Source: Tritrichomonas musculus (taxonomy: Eukaryota > Parabasalia > Tritrichomonadida > Tritrichomonadidae). Taken from it: DNA of 64,000 nt. Shown here piece after piece: positions 39,183-49,088 of this stretch. The translations under genes and the position numbers were made by a program. The first letter of the stretch is position 1, and every line of letters starts with the position of its first letter. The notes below the pieces were generated by a model. That model was not told the DNA's origin, searched no databases, and saw only the letters and a list, made by a program, of their open reading frames with translations. The stretch spans positions 372,001-436,000 of the forward strand of contig JAPFFF010000049.1 of the NCBI GenBank assembly GCA_039105265.1, written 5' to 3'.

Positions 39183-40178
39183 ATGAATAACAGCAACCAA
39201 AAATCGGTATTCACAGCACTGCAAGAACTTAATTTGCAAGATCCAAATTGTATCAATATTAATAAGGACCATCAACTGTTTTCATATATCTCTGAAAGAA
39301 ATAGGAGAGTCTTATTGTATTTAAGTAGTAATTACCATGAATTATTTGTACTTATTAATGGTAGTGAAGTAACGTTGAATTTACCTAAAAAAGTGGATTT
39401 CAAAGATGAGAGAAATATAAATAATACAAACGATCCTAGTCTATTACGTTTATTCACAATAACTGTGGACCTTTTTTCTAATTTTGGTAATACAGATATC
39501 CAATTTGTTGAAAAATCATTTCCTGACCTAAATAAAACATATATACTATTGATTGGAGACTATGATTATAGATATGATGTAAAAGAAACAAATAATTTCT
39601 GTTATCAACTATCTTCGAGCGTAGACGTTGATTGCACAGTTAAGCCAGTACCAATAATTATCTTTCTCTGTTTCGAAAAAGAAACATTCATGAGCCAATG
39701 GCAGAAAGTTCGATTGCGAAATAAAAATGAAGATGCTGATATTAAAGGTTTCAAATATGAATTTCAGGATTGGAAATACCATTTTCCAGTATTCAATGTA
39801 TTCAAATCAAATATCACAAGCCCTATCTTAAAGGTAAATACAAATAATTCACATCCTAGGGAGCCTTCCTTATTTAGTGGATATGACCCAAAAGTAAATA
39901 TTGAATATAATAATGAAAAACTTGATATACCCGATGAAATACGCCCAAAGAAGGTATTACCATCACCAATAACTGAATTCAAATATTTTTACCAAGAGCC
40001 TGAAAAATCTAGTATAGCTCGTAATACATCTAAGAATCAAAAGGTTGCAAGTCCAACAGAAGCTAAAAATGATTTCTTGTCGCAAGCGAAGCTTGGGCCT
40101 GCTCAACAGTCACAGGTAAATCCAGGAACAAATAAGGCGCATACAACAACATTCAAATTACCAGGTTCAAAAAAATAA
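39183..40178 (+). CDS. P8 hypothetical protein, 331 aa
   Basis: Start at MNNSNQKSVFTALQEL preferred; an in-frame ATG at 39075 lies inside the preceding gene. The N-terminal two thirds are beta-rich and globular (LFVLINGSEVTLNLPKK, VDCTVKPVPIIIFLCFE). The C-terminal third is disordered, Pro/Ser/Gln-rich. A palindrome CAAGC-gaa-GCTTG (40083-40095) is read as QAKL in the tail. Possible virion protein; family not recognised. Confidence 0.6.
   Translation: MNNSNQKSVFTALQELNLQDPNCININKDHQLFSYISERNRRVLLYLSSNYHELFVLINGSEVTLNLPKKVDFKDERNINNTNDPSLLRLFTITVDLFSNFGNTDIQFVEKSFPDLNKTYILLIGDYDYRYDVKETNNFCYQLSSSVDVDCTVKPVPIIIFLCFEKETFMSQWQKVRLRNKNEDADIKGFKYEFQDWKYHFPVFNVFKSNITSPILKVNTNNSHPREPSLFSGYDPKVNIEYNNEKLDIPDEIRPKKVLPSPITEFKYFYQEPEKSSIARNTSKNQKVASPTEAKNDFLSQAKLGPAQQSQVNPGTNKAHTTTFKLPGSKK
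40083..40095. repeat. Palindrome CAAGC-gaa-GCTTG in the 331-aa gene tail
   Basis: Stem of 5 and loop of 3. Similar to CAAGC-aaa-GCTTG at 22187-22199 in P4. Part of the dispersed hairpins in this window. Confidence 0.5.
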
Positions 40179-40212
40179 TTAGCAAGGATATAAAGTAGGA
40201 ATAGTAATTTTT

Positions 40213-41670
40213 TTATGCTTCATCTTCGTCATCATCATCATCAGAAGGTTCCTCAACAATTTCAGCTGTAGCTGGCTTTTCAACAGTTCGTGACCTAATA
40301 TATGATTTATCACCAGCACCTTTATGTGCAGCCTTATATAATCCTTTGATTGTGGTGTAATTTCCACCAACTTGTGAATCAATCCAAGCATCAATATTTT
40401 CACCAAATTTGTCTTGTAATTGCTTCTTTGTTGCTGTACTTACTTTATTTTCAATTATAGCTTGAGCTAACTGTGCATATTGGTCTTTCTTATCTTCTGT
40501 GAATCCAAGACCAGTCTTAAAGATGAGGTCATTTGTTTGCTCCAATATTTCTTGTAATACTCCTGATATTTCACCATCACTATTTATTTCTCCATCAACT
40601 GGCATAGTCGCTTTAATGCTTTCATTATATTCTTTTTGAATCATAACACCCAATTCAGCATTTACGGATTTTGGATGTAATTTCTTATATTTAACCCAAT
40701 CACTCCAATCATTGCGTTCATGGTCTTTCATCACTTTAGATTCATAACGTGCAATAAATATGGCTGTACATACTTTGAAATAACTAAATATACATTTTAA
40801 TGGTTCCAAATCTTTGTATTCTTCAGTAGTAAATATATTGTATAAAACAGTTTGCCATATTTTTGAAAATATAGAACTCCACAAACCTCTTGCAGTAATT
40901 TTGGTACTGATTTTGGGTTTGGATAAACCAACAGATTGATATGAGTTTATTACTTTTTCTAATTTCTTATCAATTTCAGGTTTAAACTTACCTTCATTCC
41001 ATTGTTCTGGAGTGTATTCCCATGTTCGTTTAGCTCCCATAAGATTCTTAAGCCATACTTCGAATGAATCATTTGTTTTACCAGCAATACGTTCGGTTTG
41101 CCATAATTTCTTATAAGGGTCTGCTTTAACAAGACGATATCCATTAATAATAACAGGCTTACCACGGGTATCAACAATAACAATATCTTCAACTCTATCA
41201 CCGTTTAAATCACAAATTGGATTACCGAGAGGGTCTTTAGTGTCATGCCTAGCTGGTACTAAACGATATAATGGATATCCATTTTTATCAAATCTTTTCT
41301 TGCAATAAGCTTCTGCTCCGTCTCTTGTAGCACATTTAGGTGAAAACTTGACACGGTAATTACCGTTAATAAGAATATCAAATAATTCCCCTCGATATTT
41401 ACTAACATCAATACTTTGTTTGTTTTCGAAAATGTACAGGTCGCTCATACGTTTTTGTGATGCTTCAAATGTTTTACCAGCACGTTTACCTGTTGGGATA
41501 GACTTCATATATTCATTTAAGAATTCAGCAGCATTTACTTCAGGTCCTTTTGTTGCTTCAATATTTGAGTTCAATAGTTCTGAAAAGTTGGTGTGGTCAT
41601 CTTCAGCTTCAATTGGTTTGTTTCTTCTAAGATATTCTTTGGTTGGTGTGCTAAAAACACGCTTCGACAT
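40213..41670 (-). CDS. P8 homologue of P3 protein 1, 485 aa
   Basis: Start at MSKRVFSTPTKEYLRRNK (41670) avoids overlap with the neighbouring gene; the frame is open to 41790. Core GNPICDLNGDRVEDIVIVD, then TRGKPVIINGY, matches the P3 protein. A second shared region is the SSIFSKIWQTVLYN helix. The C-terminus is very acidic (EEPSDDDDDEDEA). Conservation in a full element and a stripped one suggests an essential virion or replication role. Not a recognised family. Confidence 0.7.
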   Translation of the reverse strand: MSKRVFSTPTKEYLRRNKPIEAEDDHTNFSELLNSNIEATKGPEVNAAEFLNEYMKSIPTGKRAGKTFEASQKRMSDLYIFENKQSIDVSKYRGELFDILINGNYRVKFSPKCATRDGAEAYCKKRFDKNGYPLYRLVPARHDTKDPLGNPICDLNGDRVEDIVIVDTRGKPVIINGYRLVKADPYKKLWQTERIAGKTNDSFEVWLKNLMGAKRTWEYTPEQWNEGKFKPEIDKKLEKVINSYQSVGLSKPKISTKITARGLWSSIFSKIWQTVLYNIFTTEEYKDLEPLKCIFSYFKVCTAIFIARYESKVMKDHERNDWSDWVKYKKLHPKSVNAELGVMIQKEYNESIKATMPVDGEINSDGEISGVLQEILEQTNDLIFKTGLGFTEDKKDQYAQLAQAIIENKVSTATKKQLQDKFGENIDAWIDSQVGGNYTTIKGLYKAAHKGAGDKSYIRSRTVEKPATAEIVEEPSDDDDDEDEA

Positions 41671-41737
41671 TGTTTTATAGTCGGATAAAGATTCACTATC
41701 ATCTTCTAGATTTACGTCAATTGCATGATAATTGTCT

Positions 41738-42814
41738 TTAACAACTTTGCTTTGCAAATGTTCGGCTTTCTTTGAAAGACTCAGATTCACTTTGCTCTTC
41801 TATATCACTATTCATATTAAAAAATATTTCTCTATCTCCATTTTCATTAAGGTACTTTATTAATTGTTTGAGTTTCTTTTTGTTTTTAGGTTCAGTTGTT
41901 TCTTCAAATATGTTTGTTTCTCTTATTGCATCATGTAATTGTAATGCGATATTCCTAACTCTAACATCGGAGTCATCTTTAGGATTTATAGACCTATTAT
42001 AGTAACCATAAAGGTTTTTAGCAGTAAACTCTTCATTTAATAAGCCAAACCTTTCTAGTTGGTTAGCATCAATTGTAGAAGATTTATTGTAAGCATCTAA
42101 TAATTGCTGACCTTCTTGATTAGATTCAGCTAACTTTCTCATTGTTTCAATATTGGTTTGTCTTCTTTGTTTCTCAAATTGCATTAGGTTATTTATGTTA
42201 TCTGGTATCTTATTGTTTTTATGTGAATCTATGTTTTCAGTCAATGATACGACAAGTAATTGAATCTGTGTAGTATCTTTTTTATTAAATAACGGATACC
42301 TTTTTGAGTCATCAGCAATACAATAAAATAAGTGTAAAGCATTAATATGATTACTATCAAGTGTAAATAAATTACTAAGTGATTCAATGTCTTTATTAAT
42401 TCTGTTTCTAAAATAGTGGCCTTCCAAGTCGGGCTCCTCCTCTTCCTCAATTTGTGGAATGGCAGGCTTTTCTTCCTCCGCTTGTCGGAGGCTGCGAGTG
42501 CCCGCAGCTTTATCTTTTAGTAAGCCAGATATATCAATAAAGTAATTCGCTTTTGAATCAAGTATTTTAACTAATTCATTTTTTTGTCTTTTACTTCCTT
42601 TAGGCTTTGCGTTATATTTATCAAGCATATCTTTTAGCTTTTCTTTCACGTCTTTGATATAGTTACGAGGATTCTTAAGATACTCAATAATATTGTGTAT
42701 TATTGTTTTTATTTGCTCTGATTTACTATTTTGGAACATGAATATGAGCATATCTTGATAATCTTTCTTTTTCACCTCATTCATTATTAATTGTTCATCC
42801 ACATCTGACGTCAT
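41738..42814 (-). CDS. P8 hypothetical helical protein, 358 aa
   Basis: Charged, largely helical (KDYQDMLIFMFQNSKSEQIK, LMQFEKQRRQTNIETMRKL) with an acidic linker (IEEEEEPDLEG). Residues about 103-114 (AAGTRSLRQAEE) are encoded by the family I double hairpin also present in a P7 gene. Its start codon is only 5 bp from the ATG of the divergent fibre gene. Function unknown. Confidence 0.65.
   Translation of the reverse strand: MTSDVDEQLIMNEVKKKDYQDMLIFMFQNSKSEQIKTIIHNIIEYLKNPRNYIKDVKEKLKDMLDKYNAKPKGSKRQKNELVKILDSKANYFIDISGLLKDKAAGTRSLRQAEEEKPAIPQIEEEEEPDLEGHYFRNRINKDIESLSNLFTLDSNHINALHLFYCIADDSKRYPLFNKKDTTQIQLLVVSLTENIDSHKNNKIPDNINNLMQFEKQRRQTNIETMRKLAESNQEGQQLLDAYNKSSTIDANQLERFGLLNEEFTAKNLYGYYNRSINPKDDSDVRVRNIALQLHDAIRETNIFEETTEPKNKKKLKQLIKYLNENGDREIFFNMNSDIEEQSESESFKESRTFAKQSC
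42476..42508. repeat. In-frame double hairpin, family I, P8 copy
   Basis: CTCCG-cttgt-CGGAG (42476-42490) abuts GCTGCG-agtgcc-CGCAGC (42491-42508), both perfect stems. The reverse strand encodes AAGTRSLRQAEE. Related to 28973-29005. Confidence 0.8.
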
Positions 42815-42828
42815 TTATTATGTTCAAA
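42815..42828. promoter_or_regulatory. Ultra-short divergent region between the 358-aa and fibre genes
   Basis: Only TTATT separates the start codons at 42814 and 42820; if the second in-frame ATG (42829) is used the gap is 14 bp. No room exists for independent promoters outside coding sequence. Confidence 0.45.
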
Positions 42829-45800
42829 ATGTTTACGATAGAGCAAGCAGGTGGTATCAAAAGGGTAAATACAATAGATGAATTAATAATAGAATACATA
42901 AAACAATATGCCACTTCATGTGGGTGTAAGTGTAATAACGGAAATAATTTGGGGTCAAGCTTGAATACCGAGGAATTGAAAGAATTATTGAAACCTTACG
43001 CAAAGCTTACGAATCTTGATGAGTACGCAAAGCTTACGAGCTTAAGCGAGTACGCTAAAGCGCAGGACTTACAGTCTTATGCGAAAACAACTGATTTATT
43101 CGATTATTTGAAAACAGAGGAATTCAATAAAGAATTATTAAAGTATGCTAGTAGTGAAGAAATTCAAAACGCTGTTAATACATTACGTGATTACGTTGTT
43201 AACAATTTTGCATTATCAACTGACATACCTGAAATACCTACAGATTTGGTTAATGAATCTGCTTTGACAACTGCTTTGGAACCATACACGAAAACAGAAG
43301 ACTTGCCAGATATGACATTGTACGCAAAAAAAGAAGACTTGTCAGAGATACCCACAGTTCTCAAAAATAGTGAGTTGCAATTGAACATAAGAGACCAATT
43401 ATCAGACGAAATGTTTCAGAAATTGATGGCTGATGATGTTAAACCATTATCAGCTCAAGCATCAATGTGTTTAACAAGTATGGCAGCTAATGAAGGTCTT
43501 CAAGCAGCTTTGGATTCTTGTGCCAGAGAATATGTTTCAAAAGAAGACCTCCCAAAGATTATTGAGCAAGTGAAAAGCGAAATCCCAGAGATTATTGAGG
43601 GACAAACAACTATTCAATTCACAATCGCCAATAATACAATTCTTGATTTGGATTACGACCCATATCATATACTGATTGAGCAATATGGGTTGGATATTGT
43701 ATCATCAGACAGTTACTATACGGCCCATTATGTTCACGCAGACTATTCGTACAATGACGATGATGATAATCTACCCTCTCAGATACTGCGTATGGAAGGA
43801 AGTGATTCTAGTCTTTGGTATCTGTATAACTCCCATGAATTAATCAATCCAGGAACTGGTGAAACACCAGAAATATTATCATGTTCAATAACCAAAACTA
43901 TCGAACCAACAGACAAAAACGCTTATTCGGCTAGATATGTGTCAAACACTTATGCATTAAAATCTGATATTCCAGAAATAATTGATAAAACAATTACTTT
44001 CAATCAAGAATTAGAATTAACTTATGATGAAGGTAATAGTATTAATACTCTTTCGGTTCTTTATACTAATGCAAGTCAATATTTTGAAAAATGGAAACAA
44101 TATGGAATGTTATTTGATGGATATGATAAGACTGATGAAAGTATTAAATATCAAGGAATATTCACTATATCAAGTATTAATAATAATGATTATGTTTTAA
44201 ATAATGGCGTTCAAAATATAGCATTAACATTAGAAATGAGTTCAAGTTGTGGAGTTGTTTATGATTTTGATAACCAACATAGAATCAATGTAATAAGTTG
44301 CTATATTGCAAATGAAGATTTTGATGAAACAAACAAAAACTGTGTTGTTAATCTTGCATTTCTCCAAGATAAATATGCTCTCTGATGAATTAGAAAACAG
44401 AGATTCCAACAATTCCAACAGATTTGGTTAATGAATCTGCATTGAGTACTGCGTTGTATGGCACTGAATTGAGTATTGAATATCCTGCAAACTTATATGA
44501 CGGTGCATATATTACCCCTAAGCTACCAAATGCTGGAGTTCATTTGGTATTTGATGTTAATTGGGGAGATAATCAAGATGATGATATTATGCATATTGAT
44601 GTAATATTTAAACCAAATGGCTCTACTAACACTTATGATAGCATGGACAGATATGATAGCAATGGTAAACGCATTGATAGAATAATATGGCGTCATGATG
44701 ATGGACAAATTGTATATGTATCGTATATTGCAGCACATAGAAATAATAATCCTATAGCATATAATTTCATTAGAGCACAAATCGAATCGCCATTTATCAA
44801 AGACTCGAATGTTGTTGATGAAAGTCCAGAACGATTCACAATTCAATGTATACAGAATGATAGTGGTTGTGCAATCCCAGATGAATATATAAGAAGAGTA
44901 TTGACAACTAAAAATATAATCGTAAAATTCAAACGAAATGCTGAAGAATCAACATATGAAGAAGCTGAATATACGTATTCTGGACGAAAGGGTGCAAATC
45001 TCATATACAAATCAGTAAGTAGTGAGTCAATAGATATTCGTGTAGCTACACGTATTGTTTCATTGAGAGCCGCGGATGATACATTGTCTAATATTTATGA
45101 TGCATCTATCACATTAATCAGCAACCAACCTGTGAACGATAATATGATTTCATCTGTGAAATATGTGAATGATAATTTTGCATTGAAGTCGAATGTCATA
45201 ACAGAAGAACAACTAATAAAAAAATGTGCTATTGATTGCGGACCGATTACAGAGGGCGGTGAAATATCAATTCATTATCTAAAACTTGAAGGTAATGTGA
45301 TTAAACTGGAATATATAGTAGGTGATTATGCGCTATGTTTGGAAATAAGGGTATTATTCTATGATACAGATGGAAATCCTCACAACATTGTTCTTGTATT
45401 ACATCAAAGAACTGTGTATTTCGATAATTTCAAATTCCCACTATATTATGAAGACACTGTTGATATATCATCAGGAAGACCCCTGACATATAATTTCCCA
45501 ATAGGTGAATATTCTTGGACAGTTACTCAGGAATTATTAGATGCTAAACAAATATATTCAAGACAAATCATGTCCCGAGGTTATTTAGCAAAATATAGGA
45601 GTGTAATGTATGGTACATCCAACACAACCATCACCCACTACTCCCCAATCGAGTCATCAATAAATTCAATTAATGATTTCGTTATTGGAGCTCCAGTATA
45701 TATGACTGGTAAGGTTTATAAACATGATGGTGATACGTGGATATCTTCAACTGTGAATGATACAACAGATTGTATTTGCAGTGTCAAAACTACTGGTTCA

Positions 45801-46061
45801 TGGAAAGAATATGTTGGTATTTGTGTTAGAATTGACCAAAAAAATAATTGTATTACCTTCACTTCCCATGGTGATTATCTTGTAAAAGTTGATGATTCAT
45901 CTTGTTATGGTATTGGAGATGAAGTATTTATTGATAATGAAGACAATAAATTGAAGATTCTCAGTGGTGAAACTGCAATAACATCAAAGATTAAACGTAT
46001 GACTGTGGGGGTTATCACTGCAATAATAGATGATAAAACACTTGCTGTATTCAAATACTGA
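42820..46061 (+). pseudogene. Fibre-like protein gene of P8, about one break
   Basis: Two ATGs (42820, 42829) could start it. Near the N-terminus is a cysteine cluster (SCGCKCNNG), then a repeating connector series (YAKLTNLDE, YAKLTSLSE, YAKAQDLQS, YAKTTDLFD). Beta modules joined by ALKSDIPEI-like connectors follow. The VLKNSELQLN and KPLSAQA module is shared with P2. The far end has a compact beta domain (VIGAPVYMTGKVYKHDGD, FTSHGDYLVKVDDSSCYG) resembling phage fibre heads. About one break lies in the stretch. Likely receptor-binding fibre of the virion; inferred. Confidence 0.65.
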
Positions 46062-46485
46062 GCATAGTAATTATTTTACAAGACATGTATGCAGAAAGAT
46101 TAATATTCAATTTATCGCGAACAAGCTTTTGAAGGAATTCATTTCTTGTAGCAGATGGTTGATCCAAGATGAGTTGTTTATTTTCATTTGCAAATGCTAA
46201 TACTTTATTACGTTGTTCATCATTGAGATTCTTTGATTTATTTAATGGGAATGAACGGTTTGTTCGTCTATGGATGACTTTCCTAGGTTCTGCTACACAG
46301 TCACAAGCTTTAGCTTTGGTATTACTTTGTAATTCAATTGTATGTTCTTCTAACGAATTCTCTTCACCACTTTGTGGTTCACTATTAGACGAACTGTCTT
46401 TTTTTTGTTCAGTATGTACCCATAATTTTAATGTATACAAATCAGCTATTATATCATCGATTTTTCTTATTATTTCGTTTGTCAT
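46051..46485 (-). CDS. P8 hypothetical protein, 144 aa
   Basis: Charged N-terminal helix, Ser/Glu-rich linker, then LNDEQRNKVLAFANENKQL and FLQKLVRDKLNINLSAYMS, a helix-turn-helix-like C-terminal part that could bind DNA. Residues ELQSNTKAKACD are encoded by a double hairpin (46302-46338) also found in the P8 polymerase gene. Convergent with the fibre gene, overlapping by 11 bp. Confidence 0.6.
   Translation of the reverse strand: MTNEIIRKIDDIIADLYTLKLWVHTEQKKDSSSNSEPQSGEENSLEEHTIELQSNTKAKACDCVAEPRKVIHRRTNRSFPLNKSKNLNDEQRNKVLAFANENKQLILDQPSATRNEFLQKLVRDKLNINLSAYMSCKIITMLSI
46302..46338. repeat. In-frame double hairpin, family II, in the 144-aa gene
   Basis: AAGCT-tt-AGCTT (46305-46316) and ATTAC-ttt-GTAAT (46321-46333). 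It aligns with 48824-48860 at 32 of 37 positions. The G-C pair of the second stem there is replaced by an A-T pair here. Confidence 0.75.
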
Positions 46486-48825
46486 TTGTTAAGAATAAAA
46501 AAATAACTATTTAGTTATAATTAATAAAATAATTATTCGCTGTTAAGCCACTAACAAAAGGTGCGCATGATTGATTTGGTAAAACAATCATCTTTGTATG
46601 ACATCCTGTGAGAGCATTCTTGTTTACCGTTATTTTACTCATTTTATTGTTTTGCATCTGAAGATTTATATTCTTACCAAGCTTAATTGATTGATTATCA
46701 ATAATAGATTTGTAGTCGGAAGACACAATATGATTCTTCTTTAAAGATACACCTTTTAGTTTGAGTGATTTGGTTTGCCCATTACTGTTAAATATAGTAT
46801 AACATTTAGGTGCAAGAGCTATCATGTTTTCACCATATTTTTCAATGGCACATCCCAATATCTTTTTTTCGTCTTGAATAGTGTTGATTGATGGGTTAGG
46901 CATGAATTTATATACATTCTTGTCGTAGAACTCTTTGTTTTTAATAACGTAATCAAATAATTGTTCAGGACCTTCATTTGGGTTCCCAGCAACTGCAAAA
47001 TATGCTGAATCAGTATCACCCTCTATAAAATGTAGTCTATCCATATCAAAACAATTATTCATAAAATCGTAATAAAATGTGAGATACCAAAACTTTGCGT
47101 TATCAAGAGTCCACAATGATTCTTGAATGCATGTATTGCAATGATATGATTTGGGTGATTGTTGAATTAAAAATGTATTATCACTTAATTGTGCCCCACC
47201 CATATAAGTTTGAGAGATGATATATTGATAAGCTTTATTTGCATCACATATCTTGACTTTACTGAATTTCTCAGAGTTCATCCCATCATATCCATATGAA
47301 CCGTTCATAGATATTTTATAAAATTTCTCATTACCCTTTACTAACACCACTAATAATATCCTGACGTTTTTGCATAAAAGTGCTAACAAATTCATTAAAT
47401 CCTGTATGAGCTTCATATTGTGAAACAGATTTAACATCATCAATAATCAATCCGTGGTCTAACAGAAACCAGAGATAATAATTTGAGAAAATCATGTATT
47501 CATCATGAGTATCAAGAAGCATTGTAAGCTTGCGTTCTTCCATATCTGTAGAAGTTAATTTATTTGTTTTCATGTAATTGTACATATAAGTGCCAATTGT
47601 TGATTCATCGTTTTTGATATTGATATTGCGAAACACAGGAGGTAAATTGATAAAATAGTTTATTTTAGAGGTGGGACATTTTAGTTTAACTTCAGCGTAG
47701 AACAAATATGATGGTTTATTTGAGAATCTTGATGAGTTTGTTATGATATCGAGGCATCTCTTTTTTGAAGCTTTATCTTTAACATCAATTCGTCTAATAA
47801 ATGCTCCAGGCATATACATTATACCTCCATGATACTTATTAAATTCATGTTTACAAGATGAGAATGATGATGGATACAAAGAATTAAAATCGATACCAAC
47901 AACATGAGATTGAACATTAGAAGTATCATATGACAAAACTCCTTTATTGTCAATATAGCGAAATTTATTAATATGAGTCTCATCTTTAATGTTTACTCGA
48001 TGCATTACATTAGAGAGTCCTCCTGTGATAGCATTTCTTATTGAATAATATTCACGTTCATCGTTGATGAGTGTTGGTAAATGATGCAATTTACAATATT
48101 TTTTTAATTGGATTCTTAGAGTTGTTATTTTAGGGTCATCACGTTTACGAAGTTTATTACATTCAGCACATGCTAATAAGCAGTTATCAATTTGATGACC
48201 TTTATTATTGTCAATTCTATCTAATGTAGGCTTATTTTGATAAGTAAAATGTTCATGACATAAATGGCATCTCCCTTTATTTGGGTCGTCATACATTTTC
48301 ATAAAAGCTTCAAAATCATTTTCTGACACACATTTTGTTAAATCTCGTTGTGGTTTTTTAGGGTTTAATCTATTGTATTTCTCATCTTGATTATAATAAC
48401 TATCACATTTATATTGCCACCATTTCTTGCTTGGTTTGAATGTATTGTATTTATTTGTAATCCCAATGTTGTTCCTTGGATTAAAATCTTTATAAGCCAA
48501 AGCATATTTGATGCATGAAGCATTCTTTGATAATGAGAGATTTGAAAGTAAATCAACATTGTATTGAGCATTGAGTGCTATTAAATTATCAATAGGTTTA
48601 ATCATCATTTCAACATCATTATCATTGTATGCTAATAGGTAGTCCCATCGTGTTGCAAAACGTTTTGAATCTTCAAGATAAGCATCATATTCTTCTTTAG
48701 TGAGAGGATTCTTTTGATTGAGATAGCTATAAAAATCATCATATGAAAATGGTTCTGATTTTGATAATACTTCATTGTAGTTCTTATCGTTGATTGCTTC
48801 ATAAGGAAACACACCTTTTATATCA

Positions 48826-48886
48826 CAAGCTTTAGCTTGGGAATTGCTTTGCAATTCATTGATACCACCACAAACGCTCACGTTTG
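48826..48886. repeat. Three adjacent hairpins (family II plus one) in the P8 polymerase gene
   Basis: CAAGCT-tt-AGCTTG (48826-48839), GAATTGC-ttt-GCAATTC (48841-48857) and CAAACG-ctca-CGTTTG (48871-48886). They encode the stretch NVSVCGGINELQSNSQAKAC, which looks like an insert between conserved regions. Confidence 0.75.
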
Positions 48887-49055
48887 AGTCAACGATTACG
48901 TTGCCAAAATCTTCGCCAAATTGCTTTAATGTACCTCCTGCAACAAATGATTGAGCATCTATGAATCTCAATTTAGTTGGATGATTATCTGATGTAAGAA
49001 TGAATTGTTTTAATGAAGATAGGGTGCCAATTATTGAATTTTGTTCGACTTTCCA

Positions 49056-49088
49056 GCTCACTTCGCTCCCTAGGCCCGTAGGGCTTAA
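49056..49088. repeat. 33-bp GC-rich in-frame insert in the P8 polymerase gene
   Basis: It adds 11 residues (LSPTGLGSEVS) relative to the otherwise similar P6 polymerase, which reads FNHSFWKVEQ at this place. It contains GCCC-gta-GGGC and a CTTCGCTCCC motif also present in the P4 and P9 termini. Confidence 0.8.
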
